From positions 38,606,213 through 38,670,212 of the forward strand of contig OX387185.1 in NCBI GenBank assembly GCA_947561395.2: a stretch of DNA of 64,000 nt, given 5' to 3'. The position numbers and the translations under genes are program-made. Source of the stretch: Buxus sempervirens. Its lineage: Eukaryota; Streptophyta; Magnoliopsida; Buxales; Buxaceae. Below, piece after piece: positions 43,390 through 55,195 of the stretch. How positions within the stretch are numbered: the stretch's first letter is position 1; each line of letters opens with the position of its first letter. A model generated the notes under the pieces. It worked only from the letters and a program-made list of their open reading frames with translations, was not told where the DNA came from and searched no databases.

Positions 43390-44933
43390 TTCCTGGGATC
43401 GCCATTCACGTAGGTTGGATTTCCATGGGCTTTAGACCCATCCCCTTGATGTACTAATTACGAGCTTCTTGCTCAGAGGCTTTGTCAAGAGATCTACTAA
43501 ATTTCCACCTAACCTCACATATGTCAATTCAATTACTTCATCATTGAATAATTGTCTAATAATGTTATGCCTCAATTTTATGTCTCTTTTTACCATTGTA
43601 ACTTTTATTCTAGGCTTTAGCTATTGCTGCCTAGCTATCACACATAATGGTAATAGGAGGTGTAGGTCTCATCCATAAGGGGATATCATGCAAAAGGTTT
43701 CTTAACCACTCTACCTCTCCACCAGCTAGCTCTAAAGCTACAAATTCAGATTCCATGGTAGATTTAGCATTACATGACTGTTTACATGATTTCCATGAAA
43801 CAGCCCCACCTCCTAAAGTAAAAACATAGCCACTTCTTGAGTTAGACTCATCTTGCCCAATTACCCAGTTGGCATTACAATAGCCTTCCAAAACTATAGG
43901 ATATCCTGAGTAGTATAATCCATAATGTATTGTACCCTTTAGCTACCTCAACACCCTAACTAATGCACTCCAGTGCTCATAGTTGGGACAATGTGTGTAT
44001 CTAGTCAATCTACCTACAGCATATGCAATATCAGGTCTGGTGCAGTTCATCAAATACATTAAGGAACCAATCACTCTAGCATATTCTATATGTGAGACAC
44101 TCTCACTAGTGTGCTTCCTTAGATGTATGCTAGCATCATAAGGTAAGGACAAAGGGTCAAAATCAAAGTGTCCAAACTTTCTAATATTTTCTCTACATAA
44201 TGTGATTGGGTTAATGTAATATTGCCGGACTCCCTAATGATCTTGATGCCTAAAATGAAATTAGCTTCTTCTAAATCCTTCATATCGAATTTAGAAGAAA
44301 GAAATTGTGTAGTATGGGTTACTATTTCCAAATTAGTACACAAAATAAGCATATCATCTACATATAAATAAGTAATCGCACCAATATTATTATTAAATCT
44401 AGAATACACACATCTATCAAAATCATTTATATGAAATCCATTTTCAACAATCACATTATCAAATTTCTCATGCCACTGCTTAGGTGCTTGTTTTAAACCA
44501 TATAAGGATTTAACTAACTTACACACTTTATTTTCTTTACGACGAGCTATAAATCCTTCAGGTTCTTTCATATAAATTTCTTCTTCTAATTCACCATTTA
44601 AAAATGCAGTTTTTAAATCTGTTTGGTGAATTACTAAATTATTAATAGAAGCTAAGGCTATTAAAATTCTGATTGTTGTAATTCTAGCTACTGGTGCATA
44701 TGTATCAAAATAATCAACTTCTTTCTATTGACTAAATCCCTTAGCCACCAATCTTACTTTATATTTACTATTGAACCATCAGTTTTAAGTTTCTTTTTAA
44801 AAATCCATTTGCAACATGTGGGTTTGTTTCCAGGTGTCAAATCAACCAATTCCCAGGTATGATTAGCCATAATGGAATCCAACTCAATGTTAATGGCTTC
44901 TCTCTAGAATACTGAATCTGGAGAAGACATAGC
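43390..44933 (-). pseudogene. Copia reverse transcriptase and RNase H
   Basis: From 44933 the minus strand reads SPDSVF, a stop where Trp is usual, then REAINIELDSIMANHTWELV, the start of copia RT. Further on come KLVKSLYGLKQAPKQWHEKF and the catalytic YLYVDDMLIL (about 44370). A frameshift near 44150 leads to HIEYARVIGSLMYLMNCTRP and DIAYAVGRLTRY. RNase H follows ([20 protein letters not shown], then [20 protein letters not shown], about 43890-43630) and a final LTKPLSKKL stretch. Several stops interrupt the 44570-44900 and 43450-43640 parts. The 30 bases 47545-47516 (DPVTYDEAM) are the immediate upstream continuation beyond solo LTR U4. Function lost; it would have copied the copia RNA. Confidence 0.88.
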
Positions 44934-46144
44934 TGTGAGACATGGAAAATCACCTACGTAATCCCCTAATCATCATACGGGATTTACAAAATTATGGAGT
45001 CACCACCATTCAAGTTAAGGTGTGAATGAACACCAAAGTGAGCATAAAAAGAACAAAATAGAGCTTAAGTAGCTCTAATTCATGGTCTCATCCAGAGATT
45101 GGGTAAGGGGGTTAGGTTACAAATTGGGGAAGGTGTTAGGCACTCCTACTCATCCACACAAGGTAGTTGCCATATGCTATTCATGCTTAAAATTGCTTGC
45201 AAACAAAGATCACACAAAAGATGTAAAAATATACAAACATATGAGTGATTCTTCCATATGAGTAGTCCAATAAATCCTAAACTCTCTCTATGGATATATC
45301 ACTTTCAGGACTTCATGATCAAGTAAAAATCAAAGTAAAACTTGAAGAAAACCAAACTAAAACAAATCTTGAAAAATCAACTTAAGGTTAAACCATTTGA
45401 ACTTGGAAAACTCAATCAATCATAAGTTATTCAATTCAAACTCAAATTGAATGAAATCAAATCCATTTAAAAGCTTATATGAAATAGAAGATTCGGTAAA
45501 AATTAAATCCGACTGAAATCAAAGAAAATATACTTGTTCAAAGTTGCTGTTGTAAAACAGTGAAAGCGGTGAGTAGCCAACTTTGAAAGCCTATTTGTGG
45601 AGATTGGCTTTATATAAATCCTTGAAAATTGGTGTGAATGAAGTATGAAGTGCCATATTTTGAATGGAATAAGCCTCACTCAAAACTTCATCCATTTGTA
45701 GCTTGTATGCTCTCTCAAACATGCTTAGAGGAGCAAAAATTGACTCTGTAACCTGCTACTGAGCAGCATAGAGTCAATCAAGCACACAGAGCTCAAATCA
45801 AAGTGAAAAGTTATGAAATTAATTGGATTTGAAAGTAGACTCATAAAAGAAGACTCAGAAATTGAAATCACTCAAATCGGAGTTGAAATGAGCCTTTGGT
45901 GCTCAATCAAAATGACAAGTTCAGCAATCTGATCTGATCTGACTTATCAATTTAAATCAAATGGTTTGAAAAATCGGCTCCGTATAAATTGTTCAAATTT
46001 TACAAGAATAAACTAGACTTCCTCACCTTTCACATGCCTCTGTAATTATTCAAAAATTCATCCATGATGAAGTTATGAATGATCGAAGACAGGGTACAGG
46101 TTCTGTCTAAATCTATAGAATTGAGTGGAAATCAAGCCAAAACA

Positions 46145-46145
<1 letters not shown>

Positions 46146-46183
<38 letters not shown>
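46146..46183. repeat. (GT)n microsatellite inside solo LTR U4
   Basis: About 19 GT units at the position where LTR U2 has about 12. Confidence 0.92.
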
Positions 46184-46185
<2 letters not shown>

Positions 46186-47150
46186 TGATCCATGTGATAT
46201 GATTTTAAAACACTTAGAATGACTTGAAAACAACTTAGTCACATTTAAGGCATGGATTTGGCTCAAATCTCTCATTATTTGGAGAGGAAGAGCCAAATCT
46301 GCACCAAATTGGATGAAATTTGCTCAAATCAAAGAGATTAGACCATGAGGTATTCTCTAAAAGATTAAAACCACTTAAAATCAAATCAAAAAGTCTTGTT
46401 CTGATCTCAGATCTACTATATTGAACATATTAGATCTAAGATCTATGCCTATTTTGAAAAAAATCAAGTGATGTGTGTATGGAATTGTGTAGGAAATCAG
46501 ATGTTTATGAGAGAATTGAGATCTAATGCTATAGAGAGCATAGATCTATATAATTCCTCCAAATTTGAAGACAAACAAGCACAAATAGCAACCATACACG
46601 AATTTGAACAAATCATGCAAGTGTTTCATGAGAAATGATTCTAAGCCTAAATGATCCATTCCAACACTTGTTCCCCCTAGCTCTCTCTTCATGTTTTACG
46701 GTTAAAGAGGGTGCTTAAGGTACTTTAAGCATGGTTTGAGGTTTCAAACACATCAAAGCTTTACACTACAGAAAAGTAGAAGATGAGAGAGTGCTTGAAT
46801 TAAAATAAAAGGAAAGAGAGAGATTAGAAGCTCACCTTGGTTGCTTGAGTGTTTGAGTAAAAAATTGGGCAAAAGTTCCCTTCTTCTTCAAGAGTTTTCA
46901 ATCTTCAGATTCTCAACCATTTGCTAGAGAAGAGGTCCTCTATTTATAGGCAAGACCAAGGGCAATAAAGTCCCAAGGGTAGACACGAAAGTGTGTCTAG
47001 AACCTTCTAACTCAAGTCTAAGGCATGAATTTGGGGAATTTGACCAATTTTGGAGGCCAATTTGAGGAATTCAGACTTCCCAGATAGAGGTATTTATGTA
47101 AATAAGTGAAAGCTCGCGAGGTTTTTCAATTTGAAACAATTTGCCCATGA

Positions 47151-47455
47151 CCGAAAACACAGTTCAATTATACACAAAATGTTTATAACCGAAATAATAT
47201 TTCGGTCATAAGTAAATTATATATAACCGAATATAATTTTGGTTTAAATTCAGTTATGGCCATGTGCAAATGACGATGTGGCCTAACAAACAAAGATTTG
47301 CCAGGCCACTTACAAGAACCAAAATTATACTTCAATTAAACGCATTTCATTCATGCCCGAAATCTATCCTCGGTTATGTATATATAAAATATTAGTGATC
47401 GAAATATTATTTCGGTTACATGTATTTGTTCCATAGCCGAAAATTAATTTTGGTC
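47151..47455. repeat. Palindrome cluster (ACCGAAAT family) of solo LTR U4
   Basis: ACCGAAATAATATTTCGGT (about 47189-47207) is the clearest. Weaker ones follow around 47230-47260 and 47345-47455 (CGAAATATTATTTCGG). Position upstream of the TATA box, as in U1. Confidence 0.72.
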
Positions 47456-47545
47456 AAATATGAAAAGTACCTTCCAAATTTAAATCTCAACTTAGTGCAA
47501 TTTGAGGTGTCTACAACATAGCCTCATCATAGGTTACTGGGTCAC

Positions 47546-49894
47546 TGTGAGACACGGGAAAAATCACCGGAGATGATCATCCCTCCGTCAACACACGGGG
47601 CTCGGCAGTAAAAAGTTGGGAGAGTCACCACCAAAAGTTCAAAAATATGCAAAAATAGCTAAAAGACAAATTCTAGGGTAAAAATAACCCTACTTGAAAA
47701 TCAAATCCAGAGATGGGTAAGGGGATTAGATTATGAACGGGGGAAAGTGTTAGGCACCCACATTCACCTACACAAGGTGGTTGCCAAGTGTTTGTTCATG
47801 CAAAAAAGATAAGAAAGCTTGCTAAAAATCATTAAAAACATTGGAAAAGAATTAAGCCAATGTGTGCTATTTTCACATGAGGAATCCAAATGGATTCTAG
47901 ATCCTCTTTTATGTCAATATCACTTCTGGAATATCAACAAAAATGGAAATCCAAAGCAAAAGTTGCACAAAACCAAGTTGAGTTAAATCCGGAAAATTCT
48001 GTGAAAAGTAATGCCATTTGTCTTGAAATCATTCAAAATCAATTTTAAATTGAATCAAACCAAATCCATTTGAAAGATCATGGTAAATAAGAGACTCATG
48101 CAAAATTTCAAGTAAATCAGATTGAAATCCTAGGAGTCATGCTCCTTCAAAATCTGCTGCTGGAGATAATTAAAAGTGATAAGTGGGCAACTTTGGAAAA
48201 TTATCTAGAAACATCTGCTCCATAGAAATCCATGAAATTTGGTGTGAGTGAAGTCTGTATGGCCATATTTTAGATGAAACTAGCCTCATACAAAAATTCA
48301 TTCAGATGTGCCTTGGGTGGTCTCCCGAACAGGCCCCGAAGATCACAGATTTACCCAGAAAAGTGCTGATGAACAGCTTTGAGTAAATCTGTTGCTCATG
48401 ACACAAATGGAGTCAAAAAATTATGAAACCAACTGGATTTAAAACTAGACTTCCATAGAAAAATTCAGAAACAAGAATCACTCGAATCGGACTTAAAACA
48501 AACACATGGCGCTCAGTCGAAGTGACAAGTTCCGTATTTAAACCTGAACTGACCAATCAACTTTGACAGAGAGGTGTCAAACATCCGCTTGATAGAAATT
48601 AATGAAATTTGGTGGGCATAAACTAGACAGCCTCAAATTTCCCATGGTTCTGGAATTACTCCAAAATTCATCCGGACGATGAAGTTATGAGTGTCCGAAG
48701 TCGGGGTACAGTTGCTGTCAAGTTAAGCCATTTTTTATGAAAACCAACTCCAAATAGTGATAAAGTGTGTGTGATCCGTGCAAGATTAATCAAAATCCTT
48801 TAAAAAATCATTTAAAGACATTCCAGAATTGATTGGGGCTATTTATTTCAGATTTATCACAATAAATGCAATAAAACCGAAATGTGAGCCCATCCCGCCA
48901 AAACCGTGCTATGTATGTGCAAGTGTGAAAAATCATACAAGAATAATATAGCAACATAGCATGCATTCATATTCATCTAAAATAGGGTTCTAAAAGCAAC
49001 CTAGGGTTCCGTTCCATTATCGTTTTCCTTAGTTCTCTCTCCTTGTTAAATACGGTTCTTCAAGATAATCTTGGGGTACTTTGAATATAAAACGGGCTTC
49101 AAAGATTCAAAAGGCTTATTCAAGATAGGTTCTAGCACTAGGGTCAATCCTCAGTCTCGTTTCTCCTAGATCCCGCCTTCAGGTTTTACGGCTAGGGAGA
49201 GTCTTGAGATACTTTGAGCCAGGGAAGGGTTTTCATACACATAGAAGGCCTTATTCTACAGAAAGGTAGAAGAAGAGATCTAGATCTAGGAATGTAAATA
49301 CAGAAAATAAAGAAGAGGTTTAAGGCTTACCTGGGGTTCTGGAAGCAATCCGGCAGTGGTTCTCTTCTTCACTCGGAGCTCTTGGATCTCCAACTTCTTG
49401 GCAGAGATTCTTGGCAAGAATTATTGGCAAGAGAATTAATGGCCATTTGCTTAAGGAGGAGCCTCCTATTTATAGGCAAAGGCTAGGGTTAGGGTTGGTG
49501 TGATGGTAGACACAAAATAATGTCTAGAGCCCACTAACCTTAACCCTAAGGCTGTTTCCGAGATTTCCCCTCATTTAATGAGGGACATGATGGTAAAAAG
49601 TGAAATCTCTCGGAAAACCCTAATTTTGAGCAAAACTTACGTATCCGGCATATCAGGCCGGATACAAAAGGGCCTTAAGGTATCCGGCATTATCCGGCAT
49701 ATAATGCCGGATACACTAAAGCTTTCTTGTATCCGGTATTTTCCATCGGATACAAAGAAGAGTATTTGTATCTGGCCTGAGTTGCCGGATACAAGTAAAA
49801 AACATATTTTCTCAAATTTTGTGATGGCTTTCAAGGATATAATGATTTTTGATGATTATTGATCATTTTTGCTGTGCAATTTGGGGTGTCTACA
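47546..49894 (-). repeat. LTR U5 (3' LTR of remnant C)
   Basis: TGTGAGACACGGG to GGTGTCTACA. Minus-strand TATA box at 49467-49475, and four TATCCGGC palindromes at about 49640-49793. Very similar to A's LTRs throughout. Confidence 0.88.
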
Positions 49895-49909
49895 ACTGCC
49901 CCTCTTTGC
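49895..49909 (-). other. Polypurine tract of remnant C
   Basis: GCAAAGAGGGGCAGT on the minus strand beside the U5 end, identical to A's. Confidence 0.85.
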
Positions 49910-51623
49910 TGGAGTTGCGAAGCAATGAGCTGCAAAGATTAGACAAGCCCAAATTGCACTCCCTTAAGCATGATTTGCTTGATTCAATTCAATTTTGTAA
50001 AAAAATAATTTTTGAGTGAAGATTTGCCAAAAAGCCCTAACTTTAAGGGGGCATCTCTCCAAGAGTTCTTAAATTCCACTGAGCTCTTGTGGTTATGAAG
50101 TGGATTTTAAGCCCAAAAATTGGATTTTTTTGAAAACTGATTTTTTTATCAAACCAAGTTAAAAACTGGGTGGATATCTTCCTTTTGACCAGCACACCTC
50201 CCAAAGTTGTCCCGAACTCCACCGAGCTATTGTGGTTGTGAGGTGAATTTCAAGACAAAAATAGGGGTTTTTGTGAGAAAATAGTGGAATTTGTAGCACA
50301 TTTTTGCTCTTTTTCAATCTTCTTCTCTCTTTTTCTTTTTTTTTTTCTTTTCTCTGTTTTTTCCTTTTTTCTTTTTTTTCTTTTCTCTGTTTTTTCCTTT
50401 TTCTTTCTTTTCTTTTCCTTTTTTCCTATTTTTCTTCTTCTTTTTCTCTTTTTTTCTGTTTTTTTTTTCTATTTTTCTTTGTATCCGGCATGTTTAGCCA
50501 GATAAGAATAAGCTTGTTTGTATCCGGCCTGAGTTGCTGGATACAGCTGCTTTTATTAAGTCGTGCGCGACCGCGACTCCTCATTTCTTTCACTTCTGCT
50601 CCGATTGTAAACCCCGGCTACACTCTTCCCTCCTTCGACACCCGACAGTCATCCTCTCTTCTCCGGCGACTTCTTCAGATTTCGACGACTCTTGGAGCTC
50701 CGACGACTCCTATTGACGCCGGCGACACTCACTCCCTGCTGCGACCGAGCCCTATTTCTCACTGTTCGTCTGCGATTCTCGGATTCTAGCCATCTCACTG
50801 TACCTCCGGCACCCTTGCTTCTGCTCGACGACTTCACCCAAATTCCGGGGACTCCCTGCTTCATCCATCTCCCTGTTGTTCTTGCCAATCGAACCAGGTC
50901 AGTGCCCATTTTTCTTTGATTGTGTATTTGAGATTTCATACGGATTCAAACAAAACTTGTTGTTCCTTGGTGATGTATTTTAATTAAATGCGTCGGATCC
51001 ATTATGGGTGATGATTTTTGACCAACTAGAATGCCCATGGACATTGAATTTCTTGGTGCCATTTTTCTGCAATATGCTTGGACTCCACCATGAGCTCTAC
51101 GATTAATCCCACAGCTTGCATGACCACCCCATTCTACTAGACTGTAGTAGGTGACGCAATTTTGATAAATTTTGAAGTATGCATACAGTTCTTGAGTCTT
51201 CATATTGGCAGTGACCGCGAACCCTTGATTTTCTACCGAAGGTGGCTTATTGAATGGCATGATTTCTTCAGATTTTGCCTTCCCAATGCTGCACATGATG
51301 CCATGTTTTTTTTTCTTGTTCTGTAATTTGATTTGCCTTGCTAAATTTTGGCCTGCGGTTCTTTAGACCTGATAGCAATGGTTTGTTTGGTTGGTGACAT
51401 CCTTGGATTGACAGCGTCCAGAAAATCTGGATTGCCTGCCGGCAACATTTTTCACTGAATTGCATAATTTCCCACTGCTTTTGCATTATCGGCAGTGAAA
51501 ACTCTCCACATACCATGCTATGATCTTGATCTGGTTTTAGCATGCTTTTGACCAAAATATTGCTTCGATTGCTGGGAATTTTCCTTGATTGGCCCTTGGC
51601 TTCCACAGCTTTGGTCTTGGATC
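49910..51623. other. Internal remnant of C with antisense leader and unknown DNA
   Basis: 49910-50300 is nearly identical to 18063-18440 of A. A pyrimidine tract (50310-50480) follows, then two TATCCGG palindromes (50478-50545), then a CCGGCGAC-rich stretch (50560-50897) resembling the antisense leader of B and ending at a GTCAGT donor. No mobile-domain exon follows. 50898-51623 has overlapping open minus-strand frames (for example 51296-50946) that I do not recognise, and it stops abruptly at U6. It might be first-intron sequence or captured DNA. Confidence 0.55.
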
Positions 51624-54384
51624 TGTGAGACATGGGAAAAATCACCAGAGATGATTCCCCCTCCGTCAACACACGAGCTCAATGCAAAATTGGGAGGGTC
51701 GCCACTATTCAGATTTTGGGGTGTGAATGGACACCAAAAAGTTCAAAAATATGCAAAAATAGCTAAAAGGCAAATTCTAGAGTAAAAATAACTATAATTG
51801 AAAAGCAAATCCAGAGATGGGTAAGGGGATTAGATTATGAACGGGGGAAGGTGTTAGGCACCCCCATTCACCCACACAAGGTGGTTGCCAAGTGTTTGTT
51901 CATGCAAAAAAGATAAGAAAGCTTGCTAAAAATCATTAAAAACATTGGAAAAGAATTAAGCCAATGTGTGATATTTTCACATGAGGAATCCAAATGGATT
52001 CTAGATCCTCTTTCATGTCAATATCACTTCTGGAATATCACCAAAAGATGGAAATCAAAACAAAAGTTGCACAAAACCAAGTTGAGGCAAATCCGGGAAA
52101 TTTGGTAAAAAGCAATGCCATTTGTATTAAAATCATTCAAAATCAATTTTAAATTGAATCAAACCAAATCCATTTGAAAGATCTTGGTAAATAAGAGACT
52201 CATGCAAAATTTCAAGTAAATCCGGTTGAAATCCTAGGAGTTATGCTCCTTTAAAGTTGCTGCTGGGGAAAATCAAAAGTGATAAGTGGGCAACTTTGGA
52301 AAATTATCTAGAAACATCTGCTCCATAGAAATCCATGAAATTTGGTGTGAGTGAAGTCTGTATGGCCATCTTTCAGATGAAACTAGCCTCATACAAAAAT
52401 TCATTCAGATGTGCCTTGGGTGGTCTCCCAAACAGGCCCCGAAGATCACAGATTTACCCAGAAAAGTACTGATGAGCAGCTCTGGGTAAATCTGTTACCA
52501 ATAATTCAAATGGAGTCACAAAATTATGAAACCAACTGGATTTGAAAATAGACTCCTAAAGGAGTGCCCAGAAATAAAAATTACTCGAATCGGACTTAAA
52601 ATGAACACATGGCACCCCGTCGAAGTGACAAGTTCCGTATTTAAACCTGAACTGTCCAATCAACTTCGACAGAGAGGTGTCCAAACTCTGCGTGATAGAA
52701 ATTAATGAAATTTGGTAGACATAAACTAGATAGCCTCACCTTTCCCATGGTTCTGGAATCACTCCAAAATTCATCCGGACGATGAAGTTATGAGTGTCCG
52801 AAGTCGAGGTACAGTTGCTGTCAAGTTAAGCCCTTTTTGGAGAAAAACAATTCAAAACTGTGACAAAGTATGTGCAATTCGTGCAAGATGAATACAAGAC
52901 CTTTAAAAATCATTTCAAAACATTCCAGAATTGATTGAGGCCATTTATTTCAGATTTATCACAATAAATGCAATAAACCCAACATATGAGTCTATCCCAC
53001 CAAAATCATGTGCTATGTATGTGTAAGTGTAAAAACCATTCCAATAGCATAGCAAAGATATCAAGCATGTATATCAATAAAATTGGGGTTCTAAAAACAA
53101 CCTAGGGTTCCGTTCCATTATCGTTTCCCTTAGTTCTCTCTCCCCGTTAAACACGATTCTTCAAGATAATCTTGGGGTACTTTGAATATGAAACGGTTTT
53201 CAGTCATTCAAAAGGCTTATGCAAGATAGGTTCTAGCACTAGGATCAATCCCCAGTCTCGTTTCTCCTAGATCCCGCCTTCACATTTTACGACTAGGGGG
53301 AGTCTTGAGATACTTTGAGCCGGGGAAGGGTTTTCATACACATAGAAGGCCTTATTCTACAGAAAGGTAGAAGAAGAGATCTAGATCTAGGAATGTAAAT
53401 ACAGAAAATAAAGAAGTGGTTTGAGGCTTACCTGGGGTTCTGGAAGCAATCCGGCGGTGGTCCCCTTCTTCACTCGGAGCTCTTGGATCTCCAACTTATT
53501 GGCCATTTGCTTAAGGAGGAGCCTCCTATTTATAGGCAAAGGCTAGGGTTAGGGTTTGCATGATGGTAGACACAAAATAATGTCTAGAGCCCACCAACTT
53601 TAACCCTAAGGCCATTTCCGAGATTTCCCCTCATTTAATGAGGGACATGATGGTAAAAAGTGAAATCTCTCGGAAAACCCTAATTTTGAGCAAAACTTAT
53701 GTATCCGGCATATCAGGCCGAATACACAAGGGCCTTAATGTATCCGGCATTATATGCCGGATACACTAAAGCTTTCTTGTATCCGGCATTTTCCATCGGA
53801 TACAAAGAAAGGTACTTGTATCCAGCCTGAGTTGCCGGATACAAGGAAAAAAGCCTTTTTTCCGAATTTTAACACAGGCAATACTTATTTACTTAATCTC
53901 CATTTACTTAAGATATTACATGTAAATAAGCAAACACCCCCCCCCCCCCATTTGAATCCATTAAAAATAGTTCCAGACCCAAATTCCAAGTGAATAAAAA
54001 GTCAACTTTTCAGTTCAAGGCAAAATTCCGGTTTTTCAGGTCTGGAAAAAAGGTTCAATATGTTAAAACCAAGGTATTCGTCAAGATTTAAAATCTCAAA
54101 AAATTCATTTATGCAATAACATTGCTAAAAACCTGATTACCGGGAAAAATTATCTTGAAATCTTGCTTTAAAAAATATTTTATTTTCTGGGGTCAAAAGT
54201 CAACAAAATTCAACCGGAAAAAGTTTGACTTTGCACAAAAGATTGAATTTGGGCCTTTTCCTTTACGGTTTTGGATTCAAATGGGTTAAGGATCTCAAAC
54301 CCAATGCAAAGAATTGAAAATTCCAATACAATATTTCTCTCCTTCAAGATTTATAAAAAATTGTGCAATTTTGGAGTGTCTACA
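51624..54384 (-). repeat. LTR U6, chimeric 3' part
   Basis: TGTGAGACATGGG to GGAGTGTCTACA. To about 53868 it follows the A/U5 type, including a TATA box (53527-53535) and TATCCGG palindromes (53700-53843). It then switches to the ACAGGCAATAC segment otherwise found only in LTR U2 (41742-42290). The switch falls just after the palindromes. No flanking duplication fits. Confidence 0.78.
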
Positions 54385-55195
54385 GCAGCACTGTGTTCAG
54401 CATATCCTATAAATGCACAATCTATGGTCTAGGGACCAATCCTCCTCCTTTTAATTTCTGGAAGACCTACCTTAGCTAAACAACCCCATACCTTAATATA
54501 ACTAAAGTTGGAATGTGCCCTTTCCAAAGTTCATAAGGGGTCTTTCCAGTTTTCTTGAGGGGCATTCTATTTGTAATAAAACAAGCAAATAAGATTGCCT
54601 CCCCCCATAAGTTTGAAGGTGAACCAGAACCAATCAACATAGAGTTCATCGTCTCCTTAAGGGTTCTGTTCTTCCTCTTAGCCACTCCATTTGACTCTGG
54701 AGAGTATGGAGCAGTGACCTCATGGATTATGCCATTTTCTTCACAAAATTCTGAAAGAGGTTTGAGTCATACTCTCCACCCCTATCAGTCTTAAGTCTTC
54801 TAATTTTCCTATCAAGCTGATTTACTATCTCAATTTTATATTTTATAAATGCATGTTTAGCTTCATCTTTACTTTTTAGTAGATAAATCTTTGTATACTT
54901 ACTAAAATCATCTATGAAAGTAATAAAATATTTATTACCCCCTCTAAACATGGTATTTTTCATATCACCAAAATCACTATGAATAAGATTTAGGAGTTCT
55001 GTTTCTCTAGTTACTGATTTATGAGATTTATTAGTAAATTTTGCTTCAAAACAACATTCACATTTTCCAAGGTTATTACTTGATATATTTTTAATTAAAC
55101 CTACATTATGCATTCCTTTGACATAAGAAATATTTGTATGTCCTAATCTAGCATGCAACAAAGAAAGAGAATCAATATAAGCAGAACTAGAAACT
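54385..55195 (-). pseudogene. Copia integrase
   Basis: Continues from the gag-protease piece across solo LTR U7. It has a GAG-pre-integrase zinc region (LLHARLGHTNISYVKGM with CECCFEAKF, His and Cys pairs kept), the catalytic core with Asp in IHSDFGDM and [10 protein letters not shown], and [18 protein letters not shown] further on. The frame shifts near 54727, between the second Asp and the Glu region, and a stop occurs near 54478. The C-terminal part ends at FIGYAEHS next to LTR U6. About 80 residues that usually link integrase to RT are missing. Confidence 0.88.

Larger units (their letters stand above)
44934..47515 (-). mobile_element. Tat-lineage solo LTR U4 in copia RT
   Basis: The insertion is 2582 bases, TGTGAGACATGG to GGTGTCTACA, flanked by the direct repeat ACATAGC (44927-44933 and 47516-47522). 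Deleting it and one repeat restores the copia reading. It has the family blocks, a minus-strand TATA box (46941-46949), a (GT)n tract and ACCGAAAT palindromes. No primer site or polypurine tract. Closest in layout to U1 and U2. Confidence 0.87.
47546..54384 (-). mobile_element. Tat-lineage remnant C (LTR U5, short internal part, LTR U6)
   Basis: Two Tat LTRs in the same orientation bracket 1.73 kb. U5 is followed by a polypurine tract and sequence matching A's 3' internal region, so U5 is a 3' LTR. U6 has no primer site beside it, so most of the internal region is deleted or U6 is a separate insertion. Outer flanks GTCAC and GCAGC do not match, and copia sequence for about the integrase-RT junction is missing there, implying a deletion. 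Confidence 0.72.

Noticed and set aside
50284..50789. ORFs full of Phe/Ser/Leu that look like a membrane protein
   Set aside because: The hydrophobic stretch is a T/C-rich low-complexity tract; no start context or homology.
50946..51672. Possible host gene fragment on the minus strand
   Set aside because: Two overlapping frames of 116 and 134 codons without any recognised motif, the second running into LTR U6. Kept only as an unknown stretch.
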